Below are positions 45,581-57,529 of a stretch of 64,000 nt of DNA, in pieces. Made by a program: the position numbers and the translations under genes. Source of the stretch: Anniella stebbinsi (taxonomy: Eukaryota; Chordata; Lepidosauria; Squamata; Anniellidae); the NCBI GenBank assembly GCA_029215795.1, contig JARDYH010000001.1, forward strand, positions 183,155,654-183,219,653, written 5' to 3'. Each line of letters begins with the position of its first letter. Position 1 is the first letter of the stretch. Under the pieces are notes generated by a model, which made no database searches, was not told the origin of the DNA, and was given only the letters and a program-made list of their open reading frames with translations.

Positions 45581-45745
45581 TTAAAGGTGCAGGCACTATA
45601 CTAGAGTGACCATATACAAAAGAAGGCAGGGCCCCTGCAACTTTAACTGTTGTGATGCATACAAATGACACTGGATGAAATTCCCTTTTCTCTACAACTG
45701 TTGAAGTTACATGAGCCCTGACCTGGATTTTATCTGGTCACCCTA
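45581..45745. mobile_element. Half of a 320-bp family MITE
   Basis: Starts in the centre (GTTAAAGGTGCAGGCACTATACTAGAG) and runs to the right terminus CTGGTCACCCTA. The left half is absent. Confidence 0.8.
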
Positions 45746-47600
45746 CTCAACGGGCTTTGCAGCTCTGTCAGGATATGGGTTGCCTTTGGGGACCGTTTGC
45801 CTCACTTACACACGACTGTGCAGCCCTGCGTGGGAGGTGATGCAGATTGGTCTCCCCAAACACTTAAGTGTAGTTGTAAAAGAGGTGTGGGTTTTAACCC
45901 GGCCACTATGACCAACTGAATGGCTCACCCTTTATTATTTTTGCAGGCTAGTTGCCTGAAGGTAGAGTTGTGCTGAATCCTGCACGTTCATGCACAGATC
46001 CAGGAAGGATGCTATACCCATTGTTAAATAAAGAGGCCCTAGTTAACCCAACCTTTGGCGTCCGTGTATTTATTTCTGATTCGTTTGTCTGCTCACAATT
46101 CAATTTACTTTTAAAAAAATTTTTTATTGCTAATGAAAGCTCATTATGCGGCACTTGTTGAGGGGAGGGGGAGGGGGCATAAACTGCTATCTTGAGTTAA
46201 AGTAGCAAACAGCAGCAGCTGTGAATTTCTGTGCCCTGTGTGTGTGTGTGCACGCGTGGCCAAGCAATCCCCTCAGTGTGAGCAGACCCTACTGCAAGGA
46301 AGCTAAGGAAGTGAATGCGAATGAAAGCAGGCCTGGCTGCCCTTGAGGGCTGAGTTTTGCTGCCTGAAGTCTGAGAAGCAGACTCAGCCTGGTTCTTGCC
46401 TCCCTTTTGAGAGAAGAAGAAGAGTCCTCTTTTCTCTTTTGGAACATGTTTTCCCTTGGCTTTGAGACTCATTTGGGCTATCTTTTCCCAAGGTCAGCCT
46501 CTCTGACCCAGGCACCTGGCTCACGCCCTCCTTTGATTTTGCTCACTTATGACGCTTGGGCTTCACAACACTTTTCATTTTAAATATTTTCTACACTCTC
46601 TACCTGGATTAATTTACCCCACTTGGACTTTGCTGAGTTCTGCACCCTGGATTCTAGGAGCTTTCCTTCTCTCATTGCTGTTGCTGCTTCTCGATAGAGC
46701 ATGGAGGAGTAGCGTCGCTGAGGAGGGGAGGCAAGTTGCTGTCAGTGGATGCATCCAGCTATGGCCAAATCCTGCTGGGACTGCCTCAGCCTGTGCTTCT
46801 TGCCCACCAAGTGCTCCACCTGGAGTCTGTACTGAAGGGCCAAGGGTGGCCCATGTACTTTCCCTTTCATCAGTCTTGTTTCTGGGCATGCACAGAGTGC
46901 CTCCATTTCCTCCCTCCTAAGAGCAAAGGTCACACATGCACTTCCCCCAGATTCTGAGAAAACAGCGATATCAGGATAGGGTGCCCTTGAGCATGTTTGG
47001 CCCCTCAAAGTCACGCTGTTGTGTCTAGTTACAATCTTAAAACCATGCAGAGGGTGGGAAGTGGCACTGCAAATGGACACAGCCCATTTATGGGAATTGT
47101 TTCCTTTTATGTGGAATTGGGTTGACTGCTCAAGGCTAACCTTAGGAGTAAGAGTTGTGAAAGACACGCAGCAGTAAGTCTGGCCTCCCAACAAAGGCAT
47201 ACCGGGAGTACTTCCACCCAAGACATGCTTGGAGTTGTAGGTGTAAACCTAGGTTTTTATTAAATTCTTTGGAAATACTTAAACCCCCCAAATTCATGTT
47301 TTTAGTTTTTTTTCTGGTACTTTGTACAGCTAGACCTACCAGCGTGTCAAATTTCAAGTTTCTAATGCATCTGGAAGTGGGTAAACATTTCCAGACATAT
47401 ATAACACACACATATACTTTCCACTTTATAGGTAAAGATTGCTCTGTAAGTGCAATGTGACCTGCTGCAGCATGAACTGAAGTTTGTTCAAGTTGTATAG
47501 TTAATAGTTGGAACATGTCAAGATAAAACACTAGAGGTAAGACCTTCCAATGAAATGAGGGGCAGAATTAAGCCAGACAAAAGAGAGTAGTGCTTCATCA
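45746..47600. other. Non-coding DNA with no recognised gene
   Basis: Contains GT repeats near 46238-46250. Open frames at 46549-46920 and 46742-47221 show no known domain. Confidence 0.45.
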
Positions 47601-47785
47601 TCCCATCATTAATTTATGGGACCCCCTGCCGCAAGATGTGGTGATGGCCACTAGCTTAGATGGCTAGAAAAGGGGATTAGACAAATTAATGGCTATTAGT
47701 CAAGATGGCTATAGGAAATCTCAGGATTCAGAGTGAATGTGCTGCTGAATAAGGAGTCACTTGAGGAAATATGAGGTTGGCTTAC
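47600..47785 (+). mobile_element. Decayed CR1-type 3' end fragment
   Basis: The run TTTATGGGACCCCCTGCCGCAAGATGTGGTGATGGCCAC and GGATTAGACAAATTAATGGC is characteristic of the end of CR1-family LINEs in reptiles. Similarity fades before 47790, where the Tc1 element starts. Confidence 0.6.
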
Positions 47786-48691
47786 ATGGAAATATAGTCT
47801 GAGAAAATGTTTATGAACCCTAATGATAATTATGGAAATTCCATAGTATTCCCATGATAGCCTTTGTGAATCAAAACCAGTCCTTTTCTAAATATCCAAA
47901 AGGGTTTATATTAAGCAATTCCTTGTGAAATAAAAAGATGTATAAATTAGGCAAATGAGTATTTAAGACTCAGGTTAAGTACAAAAGTAAGTGATCCCCT
48001 GGTTGCATCAAAAGACAACTGAGGATCTCAGAAAAGCAGATATTGCTGCCAATCAGTTTAGAAAGGGTTAAAAATAATTTCTAAGGATTTGGGCTCCACT
48101 AATCCACTGGAGAAGGAGAAGGTTCAAGTCCACACTCACTCTACCCAGGAACAGTTGTCCTACCAAAATCTCTCCAAGAACAAAGCAGTGGAGCATCCTG
48201 GAAATAAAAAAGATCCCCAGCATAATATCCAAGGATTTCCAGGCCACTCTACCCTTAACTAATGTGAGTGTTTGTGACTCAACAATCTGAAAAAGACTGA
48301 ATAAGGATGGTGTTCATGGGAGCAGGAGGAATCAACTGCTCTCTAAAAAGAACATCTTGCTGCCCATCTGACATTCGCCAAATATCACGGAGATGATCCC
48401 CAAGACTTGTGGAATAGTGTTCTCTAGACAGGTGAGTCAAAGGTAGAACTGTTTGGCCTCAATGGGGAACACTATGTTTGATGAAAAACAAACGCTGAGT
48501 TTGAACAGAAGAATCTCATCCCAACTGTTAAGCATGGTGGAGGAGATGTGATGGTTTGGGCCTGCTTTGCTGCCTCAGGACCTGGATGGCTTGCCATCAT
48601 TCTAGAACCATGAATTCTACAGTGTATCAGAAGATTCTAGAGGAGAATTCAAGCATCCATCCACGAGCTGAACCTGAACCAAAAGTGGGTC

Positions 48692-48877
48692 ATGCAAAAA
48701 GACAACGATACAAGTAGATTTTCAAAAGAAAGGCTGTGGGAGAAGAAATTTCGTGTTTTAGGATGGTCTAGTCAAAGTCCAGACCTAAACCCCATCAAAA
48801 TATTGTGGCAGGATCTGAAGCAAGCTGTTCATGCAAGGGCGCACTCAAATGTCACTGTGTTGAAGCTGTGCCATAAG
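48692..48877 (+). pseudogene. Tc1-like transposase C-terminal remnant
   Basis: About 62 codons. It carries the DND motif before the serine-lysine stretch and the DLNPI motif followed by K rather than E, then LKQAVHARAHSNVT, the usual C-terminal signature. The frame runs into the inserted MITE at 48878. Confidence 0.82.
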
Positions 48878-49197
48878 TAGGCTGACCAGATAAAATCCAG
48901 GTCAGGGCTCATGTAACGTTAACAGTTGTAGAGAAAAGGGAATTTCAGCCAGTGTCGTTTGTATGCAATTAGTTCCTGGTGAAATTCCCTCTTCATCACA
49001 ACAGTTAAAGGTGCATGCACTATACTAGAGTGATCATATACAAAAGAAGGCAGGGCCCCTACAACTTTAACAGTTGTGATGAAGAGGGAATTTCACCAGG
49101 AACTAATTGCATACAAATGACACTGGCTGAATTTTCCTTTTCCCTACAACTGTTAAAGTTACATGAGCCCTGGCCTGGATTTTATCTGGTCACCCTA
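48878..49197. mobile_element. 320-bp palindromic hAT MITE, inserted in Tc1
   Basis: TAGGCTGACCAGATAAAATCC ... GGATTTTATCTGGTCACCCTA, with an exact 8-bp duplication GCCATAAG (48870-48877 and 49198-49205). This fixes the family as hAT-like and shows that it moved after the Tc1 element had landed. Confidence 0.92.
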
Positions 49198-49738
49198 GCC
49201 ATAAGGAGGAATAGGCCAAAATTCATCAAAACTAATTTGAGAGACTGACCAAGAGTTACAGGAAACACTTACTTGAAGTCATTGGTGCTCAAAGAGCTCC
49301 AACCAGCTACTGAATCTCTCCACATACTTTTTCACACATGAATGCTGAATCAATTGTAGATAAATAAATATTGACAAAACATCATGTTTGTGTGTCACTT
49401 GTTTAATCAGTTTATGTATTGCTTTTATCTAGGATTATGGGGTTATATTAAGATTGAATGACATTTCAGGTTAGAAATATGTGACATTCCTAGGAGGTTC
49501 ACAAACGTTTTCTCACCACTGTAAATCAAGGGACCTTATATACTCTCTGCAAGCTATTTCTCAGCTCTTTTTCATGACTGCATATAGGGGCTGTGGTGGG
49601 GCTGTTACTAGTCACATTTCAAGGGGTCAGTTGAAAGTGTAGCTCCCCAGTGCTTTTCAGCAATAACAAAAGAGAAAGCAAATCTAAAAAGGCTGCTGTA
49701 GTTCAACTCTAGCTCTGAGTAGCTTCATAACTCCATGT

Positions 49739-50058
49739 AAGGCTGACTAGATAAAATCCAGGTCAGGGCTCATGTAACTTTAACAGTTGTAGAGAAAAGG
49801 GAATTTCAGCCAGTGTCGTTTGTATGCAATTAGTTCCTGGTGAAATTCCCTCTTCATCACAACAGTTAAAGGTGCATGCACTATACTAGAGTGACCATAT
49901 ACAAAAGAAGGCAGGGCCCCTGCAACATTAACTGTTGTGATGAAGAGGGAATTTCACCAGGAACTAATTGCATACAAATGGCACTGGCTGAAATTCCCTT
50001 TTCTCTACAACTGTTAAAGTTACATGAGCCCTGACCTGGATTTTATCTGGTCACCCTA
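49739..50058. mobile_element. 320-bp palindromic hAT MITE
   Basis: Nearly identical to the 48878 copy. Flanked by CTCCATGT (49731-49738 and 50059-50066). The first T of the left terminus has been lost or merged with the duplication. Confidence 0.9.
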
Positions 50059-50099
50059 CTCCATGTACTCTTGACACCTAGCTATTCATAGTCTACTCC

Positions 50100-50215
50100 T
50101 AGGGTGACCAGGAGTCCGGATTTCCCCGGACATGATGGGAAATGGGGGGGGGGCAAAATTGGATCCGGGGGAAAATCTCAATTTTCCTTGCAATGTCTGG
50201 TGAAATGCTCCTTCC
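50100..50215 (+). mobile_element. Left-end fragment of a TAGGGTGACCA element
   Basis: TAGGGTGACCAGGAGTCCGGATTTCCCCGG opens here. The continuation is uncertain because a poly-G and a poly-C run (about 50600) follow and no right terminus was found. Confidence 0.5.
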
Positions 50216-51490
50216 TGCATTGCCATTCTAGCCTTTTCTTAGCTGCTGGCACAGCAACAGCCAAGAAGAAGCCCTAAGCCCTGCCCACACTTCCATCCAG
50301 GCCTCTCTTGGTTGATGCTGTGACATAGAGCAAAAATAAACCCGGATGCAAACGTAGGAGGGGCTTGAAATGCTCCTTTCTATGTTTCTGAAATGCTGGC
50401 TGTAAGCCCTGCCCACACAACACAACATGCCTGCTGCAAGCCTCTCCCACACAGCCATCAATTTGAGGCAGCAATTGGAAACCTCCATTTCTCTGCTCAC
50501 TCTGCATTGGCTCCCCTGCCTTCCCAGCAGGTCTGTACATTTATTTTCTCCCAGGAAATAATAAAATCCAATCCAAAACCCAGACTTGGATCCCCCCCCC
50601 CCCCAATGCCTTCCCTGAGTTCTGGGCTGTAAATTCATTTTCTCCCAGTGAAATAAATCCTGGAAACCCTTTCTTGGCTCTCCCCCCTTCCTTGCACGCG
50701 AGTTGTAGCTGGATTACTTTTATTTTTTCCAAATGAAATAAATCCTAAAAAAAACCTTCTTGGCTCTATACTTTTGCAACAGTTAATGCCACAGGAACCC
50801 TCCCTCTTTTGTATCCGATCAAGAGGGCAGGGCTCCTGCACCCTTAATTTAGACTTCATACTGAAAATACTCCTTTTAGAGTATTCACATATGAAACCAC
50901 TCTGTTCGTCATATAACCATTCCCTTATTGTTTAAGGTAATGTGTTCTTCCATCCTTCTCTTTCTCCCCATTGTTATTGGTATTATTGCTTTTCTGTCAG
51001 TTTAGCTGAGTTCTACATATTATATGCCAAATTCTGTTTGTGTGCTATTCCTTTCCAATATCCTGATATCAAGTTTTGATTTGAGTGCTGGAGAAATGTG
51101 AAGCAGTGGAGGCTCTGTCTTGGTGGAAGCCCTGCAGACAGTGTGCATCAAATGAGGAACAAATATGAATTTGTGGCACAGCTGTATTAGTGGTGTGGAA
51201 AGACCCTAACCCTTTTAAGAAATGGCTTGATAAAACAATGACAGTATTCCACATGATAAGCTTTCTGCTGTTAACATGGAATTGGGAGAGCATGATGGCA
51301 AAGGTGATGATTGTTGAAAGTGTGCCAGGCAGGATCCATGCTACTGCTTTAAAACATTTTATAACAGCAATGACAACTGTTCGGGCCCAGGACACACTCC
51401 ATAGACAGTCCTGAAACCATTTTCAAAGTGTCATATCCTGCTTGGTGTAGATCTGGCCAAGGGTCTCCTTGTGTTAAAAGAAGTGTTGCT

Positions 51491-51790
51491 TAGGCTGACC
51501 ATATGAAAAGGAGGACAAGGCTCCTGTAACTTTAACAGTTGTAGAGAAAAGGGAATTTCATCCAGTGTCATTTGTATGCAATTAGTCTCTGTTAAAGTTA
51601 AAGTTGCAGGCACTATACTAGAGTGACCATATACAAAAGAAGGCAGGGCCCCTGCAACTTTAAGTTTTGTGATGAAGAGGGAATTTCACCAGGAACTAAT
51701 TGCATACAAATGACACTGGATGTAATTCCCTTTTCTCTACAACTTTTAAAGATACAGGAGCCCTGTCCTCCTTTTCATATGGTTAGCCTA
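51491..51790. mobile_element. 300-bp palindromic hAT MITE in an inverted duplication
   Basis: TAGGCTGACCATATGAAAAGGAGG ... CATATGGTTAGCCTA. Flanked by the exact 8-bp duplication GTGTTGCT (51483-51490 and 51791-51798). The same insertion site, in reverse orientation, recurs at 53034-53042. Confidence 0.9.
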
Positions 51791-52012
51791 GTGTTGCTGG
51801 CATTTGGAAGCTATACTTCTATTAATGCATCCCAAAATAGCATTGGCTTTTTTTGCAGCCACATCACACTGTTGGCTCATTTTCAGTTTGTGATCTACAA
51901 CAATTCCAAGATCCTTCCCGCTTGTCCTATTGCTTAGCCAAGTATCCCCATCTTGTAACTGTGCATTTGGTTTTTTTTTTTCTAGGTGCAGAACTTGGCA
52001 GATCCCTATTAA
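51791..52012 (-). mobile_element. Antisense CR1 fragment (arm 1 of an inverted duplication)
   Basis: Reverse complement of 52817-53041, the RT C-terminal coding region of a CR1 LINE. A truncated 320-bp family MITE (52012-52093) follows directly. Confidence 0.85.
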
Positions 52013-52093
52013 ATGATACTGGCTGAAATTCCCTTTTCTCTACAACTGTTAAACTTACAGGAGCCCTGACCTGGATTTTATCTGGTCAGCCTA
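52012..52093. mobile_element. Right terminal quarter of a 320-bp family MITE
   Basis: Runs from TGATACTGGCTGAAATTCCC to CTGGTCAGCCTA. The junction with the CR1 fragment lies within the shared letters AAATGA. Confidence 0.8.
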
Positions 52094-52504
52094 AACTATC
52101 TCAGTATCATGATTATGCTCAGGTATGGCCAAGCCCATCACTGTTTTTCTGGGGTTCACAGACAACACCTAATACAATAGCAAGCCTATTATTTGGTGCC
52201 AGTTACCAAGGACAAAATCTGAAAGGCCCAAATTAAGGGAGTAGTAGGTAATGGTAAAAAAGGGAAAGACCAGCAGAAGTAAATGAGTAAGAGATCATCA
52301 AAAGACCCATGCTTGAATGCATTTGGGACACATGGGATTTGGCCTATATACACCTGTAAACTGTGCACCTGTGAACACTCAGTTTGCCAACAAATTAGTA
52401 AGATTCCAGTATGACGAGAAGACAGTGGAGTATAGGTTGACCATACTTTGGAAACCAAAATGGAGGACAATATGGCCACCCTCAAAGAGGTGTGCCCACC
52501 CCAA

Positions 52505-53041
52505 CATGGTGGGCTCGATGGAACAACTATTAGGTGGATCCACAGTTGGCTACAGAATTGGACTCAAAGAGTGCTTATCAATGGTACCTTTTCACACTGG
52601 GGGGAGGTAACGAGCGGGGTACCGCAGGGCTCAGTCCTGGGCCCAATACTCTTCAACATTTTTATTAATGATTTGGATGAGGAGGTGCAGGGAATGCTTA
52701 TCAAATTTGCAGACAACATAAAATTGGGAGGGATCGCTAATACCCTAGAAGACAGAAACAAACTCCAACGTGATCTTGATAGATTGGAGCGCTGGGTTGA
52801 AAACAACAGAATGAAATTTAATAGGGATAAATGCCAAGTTCTACATCTAGGAAAAAGAAACCAAATCCACAGTTACAAGATGGGGGATACTTGACTCAGC
52901 AATACTACAAGCAAGAAGGATCTTGGAATTGTTGTAGATCACAAACTGAATATGAGCCAACAGTGTGATGTGGCTGCAAAAAAAACCAATGCTATTTTGG
53001 GATGCATTAATAGAAGTATAGCTTCCAAATGCCAGCAACAC
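52505..53041 (+). pseudogene. CR1 LINE reverse transcriptase fragment (arm 2 contains its end)
   Basis: The frame is open to a stop at 52894. Motifs: [34 protein letters not shown] and LIKFADNIKLGG, in which the catalytic FADD has become FADN, then RDLDRLERWVENNRMKFN and CQVLHLGKRN. This is typical CR1. From 52817 to 53041 the sequence is repeated in inverted orientation at 51791-52012. It ends at the target AGCAACAC of a MITE. Confidence 0.9.
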
Positions 53042-53239
53042 TAGGCTAACCATATGAAAAGGAGGACAGGGCTCCTGTAACTTTAAAAGTTGTAGAGAAA
53101 AGGGAATTTCAGCCAGTGTCATTTGTATGCAATTAGTTCCTGGTGAATTTCCCTCTTCATCACAATAGTTAAAGTTGCAGGCACTATACTAGAGTGACCA
53201 TATACAAAAGAAGGCAGAGCCCCTGCAACTTTAACTGTT
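53042..53239. mobile_element. Truncated 320-bp family MITE (arm 2)
   Basis: Starts TAGGCTAACCATATG at the same CR1 position as the 51491-51790 copy and stops at GCAACTTTAACTG, where unrelated sequence follows. Confidence 0.85.
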
Positions 53240-53268
53240 TATCTTTTAGCTCCAGCTCCCCATCTACA

Positions 53269-53405
53269 GGGTGACCAGATAAAATCCAGGTCAGGGCTCA
53301 TGTAACTTTAACAGTTGTAGAGCAAAGGGAATTTCAGCCAGTGTCATTTGTATGCAATTAGTTCCTGGTGAAATTCCCTCTTCATCACAACAGTTAAAGT
53401 TGCAT
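53269..53405. mobile_element. Left half of a 320-bp family MITE
   Basis: GGGTGACCAGATAAAATCC to AACAGTTAAAGTTGCA. The right half is absent. Confidence 0.85.
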
Positions 53406-55666
53406 ATCTGCTGGTAGGGCTTAGCTTTAGCCAAAGTACTATTCAGCTACTGCTCCAGCACCAAGAAGTTGTGCAATGGTTCCTGCTTATCCATTTTCTT
53501 GTAAAGGTTTTCCCTCTCCAATACTATCATCTAAGCTCTGCAACAGTGCTTATATTTTTCCTTTCACGATGGATCTCAATGAGGCCTTGCCTCAGTTCCA
53601 CTAGGTGAGATGGCTCCATGGGATCTCCCTAATATCTCCTGCCCCATTTTACAGCCTTCCCTTCTCAAAGCCTAAGTGGCACAGTCATAAATTGATCTGT
53701 CTTGTCTATATTGGAGGAACTAGTTACAAAATGGCATCTACTCTTCAAGAGATGTGTGGGGATTGTTTAGTGTCTAGCCTTGGAGTTTGCTGTCATGTGA
53801 ACTGAATACAGATTGGCTATTTTGAGTCTCTATGTACAACCCTTTCTGTGTGTCATCGCCAGAGCTGTGATAAGTGGGAGTCAGGCCTGTGGAAATCTAC
53901 TCAAGCCTGGCTAATTGTTCCAAATAGAACGGCTCACTAGAGTGGAAAATAGTCTCCATCTATCTAACTGAAGAAGATAATGACCTTTTAAATAACAGGA
54001 GCAATTTTATCTCAATACCTCAATTACTGTGAACTCTCAAAATGTCAAAGTGCTGGGCACTTTCAAAATAACTTAATTTAGACATTTATAGCTCTTAGAC
54101 ACTGCTAGGTTCTTATCTAACCTAATTATGGGTTGTTCAGGAAATGGCGAAGCATCCCAATTAATGTTATTTTTTATAGTGATACATAGGCATGGCCTTT
54201 GGCTCCCTTCCCATTCTGGAGGCTATGATCTGCTCACCAGCATTTGATTTCATTCTCATCTTGCAGATAATGCGCTGTCTTTTCAGCACTTGTCGCAGAG
54301 AGAACCACATCCTTCCTGCAGTGGCACCCAGAACCCCACCCTGGGGCAGGAGCATGCTCTGCCTAATGTGCCAGTGGATAGATGGGAGGGGGGCGTAAAG
54401 GCTGACCACTTGATTCTATGGTCAAAAACACACCTACCCCTTATTAGTAATGCTGTATACATATTTAGAGGTCTTAACTGAAATAACCATAAAAGAAAGC
54501 CAGATCCTGAGTAGACGGAGGGCATATCTTCGTGCCTTTGAAGGCATACATTCATATGGCTGCCAGGACAAAGGCTGTCTCCTCCCACCTCTCACACTTT
54601 CATTGCACTCTGCATTGTTGGAAAGCATTCAGAGGAGCTGGGCTTGCATGCGAAGAATCCTTGAAGTTCCTGTCAATCACCTGTTTGGCAGACAAAGAGG
54701 AGTGAGTGTGAATGGGAAGACGAAGGTGACTATAATTTGGAAACCAAAGAGGGGGACATCCCAACATGGCCGGCCCCAAAGGAGCCTTGGCCAGCCCCAA
54801 CATGGCCTTGGTCACATGTCTGATGCGACAGCTCAAATTGTAATATTTTAATGTTAAAAATCACTGGAATAAAGAACAAGTGAGACATTCAATATATCTG
54901 AAATCAACTTCCCTCACTCCTAAGCTTTTATAAGCTTTTGCTGTACTTCGAAGCTTTTGCTATACTGTATGTGGTACAATCTCTCCTTCCTTCAAATATA
55001 TTTTCTGACTGCACCTCCTTCACTGGAGTTTCCTAACATTTAACCCTTTTTCCCCATCACCTTTCCCATAGCCATTTTAAGTCAGAATCCATACTCACAG
55101 ATCCAGCACACTGTTACCACTGAACAAATGAAGCAGTTGACACATGCAGAAAAATCTAATTCAACAAACTAGCAATCTAGCATTCAGAAAAAGTATAAAA
55201 TACTATTACCCTGCAAAAATTATCCATGGAACAAAATGGACTAAAGGCTTATTGCAATCACATCTCACTCTTAGCTTGTTTCAACTTCTAGTTTATCAAT
55301 GAGAAACTATCACAATGCTAGACAAGGATCTTTCCCTCCTTTTATCCAAATATCTCCTGAATTTACACTGCCTCAGTGTGCAGAGAATAGAAATTCCAAT
55401 CAGGGAGTGGAATGATCAGCCCCCCAAAAACTGAGAAATAAGGCCCATTGATTTCAATAAAGCTTACTCCCAGATAAATGAATATAGGTTTGCAGCCTTA
55501 TATGAAGATGCTTAGTATTCTTATTGCTGAAAATGCCTGGAGCATGCTCTGGTTCTAGATCTGCAAAAAATAGTCACCCTTTTGTTTTTAATTGTGCTAC
55601 TAATATGCGAGATGTGTGTGAGAGAGAAAATATTGGGCAAACCCTGTATTTGGGAAGGATATAGAA
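53406..55666. other. Non-coding DNA with no recognised gene
   Basis: A fragment at 54725-54830 (TTTGGAAACCAAAGAGGGGGACA, then ACATGGCC repeats) resembles the short fragment at 52432-52500 and may be another hAT MITE. Otherwise nothing is recognised. Confidence 0.45.
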
Positions 55667-55807
55667 CAGCATTCCCCATCATGCTACCCTCCAGATGTTT
55701 GAGATGACAAGTCCCAGCATTGCTGATCATGGGATATACTGACTTGCAATGATGGGAGTTGTAGTCCAACACCTTTGGAGGGCACCAGGTTGGGGAAGGG
55801 CTACTCT
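55667..55807. mobile_element. Short palindromic repeat (CAGxGTTCCCCAACCTGG type)
   Basis: Starts CAGCATTCCCCATCATG and ends GGGCACCAGGTTGGGGAAGGG, with inner inverted words (GTCCCAGCATTG..., ATGGGAGTTGTAGTCCAACACC). A diverged second copy lies at about 56138-56266. Confidence 0.65.
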
Positions 55808-56137
55808 AAACAAAAAAAAAGAGAAGTAGGTGGCCCTAAGTTGTTTGTCATCAGTTTTCCACAACCCCACAGTCACCTCTGCATATCATATTCTCCATTG
55901 TGTCCTCATGATTTATCTGCTTTGGGAGAGTGAGAATTTCACTTACAATTTCTGCAGCCTTAGGGAGGATGTGGTGTTAAGGCTTGTGAGCCTTAACTCC
56001 CAATTTCCCTGCTTTTTGGTGCTTGGTTGGAAACGGTAGAGCCTTAACGTTGTTTGATAAACTGTAGGTTTTTTGTTTAATGAATTTCATGGCTTTGTGT
56101 AATGGATGTCCAGATATTATACAGTTGACATCCAAGC

Positions 56138-56266
56138 CAATGTCAATGAGGTGTCCTCCAAATATTTTGGACCAACAGCATTCCTGACCATTAGGCAAGC
56201 TGCAAGTGATTGATGGGAGCTGATGTCCAAAATATCTAGAGGGCATCAGGTTGGGGAAGGCTGTAT
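56138..56266. mobile_element. Second copy of the CCCTCCAGATGT palindromic repeat
   Basis: Shares GAGGTGTCCTCCAAATATTTTGGACC and GAGGGCATCAGGTTGGGGAAGG with the 55667-55807 copy, but is more diverged. Confidence 0.55.
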
Positions 56267-56519
56267 TAAAATAACAAAGTGATTTAAATCTGTAAAGAGC
56301 ACTAAAATAAGTATTGCTTATTTTTTAATTTTTCCAAAATTTCCTCTTTTTTTTAATGGGAAAAAAGATCCCCCCCCCCATGGCCTCAACATTTCTAGAA
56401 ATTTTACATCTCTATGTGAAATGTTCCTTTTAAATTCTCACTTCATTTAAAAAGCCCTAAAATGTTGATGTCAGCAGCAAATTTGGCCATCTCACTGCTC
56501 ACTCCTAGTTCCCGATCAA

Positions 56520-56555
<36 letters not shown>

Positions 56556-57059
56556 TAGTTTGAGTAGTAAGACATTTATTATTATTACATTTATATCTTG
56601 CCTTTTTTTCCTCTTGCAAGGAACCTAAGGTGGCTTACATGATCCTCCTCCATTTTATTAACACAACAACCCTGTGAGGTAGAAGAGTCAGTGCATAGTC
56701 CAAAGCACTAAGAATTCTGAACATTCTTAGCTTTTTTAATAATTTTTTTTGATCAGGTTGAACAAAACTATTGTGTATCCTTTTATCCAGTTCCAACATC
56801 TTTTACAAGCTTAATATAGGATTCATTGACCACAGACTATTTTTAGAGCAAAAAAAATAAAAATAAAAATTTGGATAGTTTAAAATTAAATTAGGCAGTA
56901 TTTCTAATACAGCCACATGGCTACTCTTGGTACTGGGTCAGATGTAGTGTAGACATGCCTAGGGTTGAATTAAAAATCAAGCAGCACAAAGATCAAATGA
57001 AGAATAAAAGAACACACACAGCATTACTGTATATTGGAAAGAAAATTATTGTGCCGGAA
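56267..57059. other. Non-coding DNA with ATT microsatellite
   Basis: (ATT)n at about 56519-56554. Otherwise nothing recognised. Confidence 0.5.
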
Positions 57060-57060
57060 A

Positions 57061-57097
<37 letters not shown>

Positions 57098-57255
57098 TTA
57101 TTTCTTACCCGCCTCTCCGTCTGGATCGAGGCGGGGAACAACAACATGATAAAATACATAAAACTAATTAAAAACATGACAATTATTATTAAAACTGCAT
57201 TAAAACATCCTAAAACATCCTAAAAACATTCTAAAAATTACACTGGATATGCCTG
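57060..57255 (-). mobile_element. Antisense L2 3' end
   Basis: (AATAAT)n followed by TTTATTTCTTACCCGCCTCTCCG and GGATCGAGGCGGG, then poly-A-rich text with AAAACATCCTAAAACATCC. This is the reverse complement of the tail at 60560-60752. Confidence 0.85.
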
Positions 57256-57529
57256 CCCACACACACACACCCCAGACTCCAATTTTAAGAATGCTCCAAT
57301 CGTCTGCATGCTTACCTCGGAGTAAGACCCTCAATGGCACCCAGGTGGGCTGCAACAAACAACCAGATGTCATACTGCTCCTGCCTCCAGGTAGCCCTGG
57401 AGCAGGTGTATTTGGTTCCTGAGGTGCATTGCTTCCATTGGATGTGGGCTAATGCAGCCTTGCATCCTGGCACAGACATGCCTCCTACCCCCTTAGCTCT
57501 CGCTGCTGGCCCAGCACTATGCTACACAG

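Larger units (their letters stand above)
47793..49523 (+). mobile_element. Tc1-like DNA transposon, inactive
   Basis: Bounded by TA dinucleotides, with inverted ends TAGTCTGAGAAAATGTTTATGAAC on the left and GTTCACAAACGTTTTCTCACCACTG on the right. The transposase is broken by many stops. The last part (48692-48880) reads MQKDNDTSRFSKERLWEKK then WSSQSPDLNPIKILWQDLKQA, unmistakably Tc1/mariner DDE. The residue that is normally the third catalytic acid in NPIE is lysine here. A 320-bp MITE is inserted at 48878-49197. Without that the element is about 1.41 kb, near the usual Tc1 size. Confidence 0.85.
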
